Below are positions 24,526 through 24,670 of a stretch of 24,670 nt of DNA, in pieces. The DNA comes from Phoronis pallida (lineage: Eukaryota > Phoronida > Phoronidae). The stretch spans positions 1-24,670 of the forward strand of contig JAOXYC010022234.1 in assembly GCA_028565715.1 (NCBI GenBank). The letters run 5' to 3'. The notes beneath the pieces were generated by a model. That model saw only the letters and a list, made by a program, of their open reading frames with translations. It searched no databases and was not told where the DNA came from. Each line of letters opens with the position of its first letter. Positions within the stretch are counted from its first letter, which is position 1. Both the position numbers and the translations under genes were made by a program.

Positions 24526-24670
24526 ACGCTCGTAGCTCAGTGGTAAGTGTCCCGGCCTTTTAACAAAAAGGTCGTGGGTTCGCACCGTGGGTTGTTGCAT
24601 TGCACTGAGTGTTTCCTACTGGGCTAATAGGATAGGATGGCATTGTGAGTGTTTAGCAAAAGGTTGTCGC
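24526..24670 (+). mobile_element. tRNA-derived SINE, 5' part (cut by window end)
   Basis: There is an A box TAGCTCAGTGG at 24533-24543, a lysine-like anticodon region CCTTTTAAC and a B box GGTTCGCACC at 24577-24586, so the head derives from a tRNA. The 7-base acceptor halves do not pair and the anticodon loop is one base short, so it is not a working tRNA gene. The downstream GTTTCCTACTGGGCTAA is shared with the minus-strand copy at 17195-17362. Confidence 0.6.

Noticed and set aside
24526-24600. A functional tRNA-Lys gene
   Set aside because: A and B boxes are present, but the acceptor halves do not pair, the D stem is poor and the anticodon loop is one base short. A related degenerate copy with a shared body exists at 17195-17362, so a SINE is the better reading.

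Overview
The window is metazoan genomic DNA. It lies entirely inside one very large split gene read on the minus strand, so transcription runs from high to low coordinates. I resolve 32 consecutive internal coding exons between 24020 and 478. All are bounded by GT/AG splice sites and all are symmetrical phase 1-1. No start codon exon, signal peptide, membrane segment or stop exon is visible, so both ends of the gene lie outside. The AT-rich introns, tRNA-headed SINE copies and foldback or inverted-repeat elements suggest an invertebrate, perhaps a marine mollusc. That taxonomic guess is weak.

The product is an extracellular chain of CCP (sushi, complement control protein) domains. In transcription order, 29 exons (e1 at 23667-24020 to e29 at 2972-3325) each encode exactly two CCPs. 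Twenty-eight of them are exactly 354 bp and one is 351 bp. They are followed by a 123-bp exon encoding a somatomedin-B domain (1893-2015), a three-CCP exon (962-1495) and a single-CCP exon (478-654). The total visible is 62 CCPs and one SMB domain in about 3,700 codons. There is no stop, frameshift or lost CCP cysteine in any exon.

The main result is a higher-order repeat. Each two-CCP exon belongs to one of four classes, recognisable from the start of its first CCP: a (YSNSIQSGN), b (VSC..VD.NTIQTGN), c (SDDPNTVQTGN) and d (LPSDDPGTVLHGN). The classes follow one another as a-b-c-d seven times without a break, then a once more. The unit is therefore four exons, or eight CCPs, in about 2.6-3.3 kb of DNA. 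This is comparable in principle to the long homologous repeats of vertebrate complement receptor 1, but with a different unit size. The SMB exon sits where the next a-to-b intron would be, and the three-CCP exon after it starts like a diverged b exon.

Other structure is intronic: a 382-bp near-perfect palindrome (13739-14120), a 292-bp element with about 61-bp inverted termini (24230-24521), two copies of one tRNA-derived SINE (17195-17362 minus, 24526-24670 plus), a 16-bp tandem repeat (19202-19372), an (AAT)n plus AGCGCTT-type repeat tail (11879-11980), and a possible GIY-YIG retroelement remnant (2230-2310). No independent gene is supported on the plus strand.
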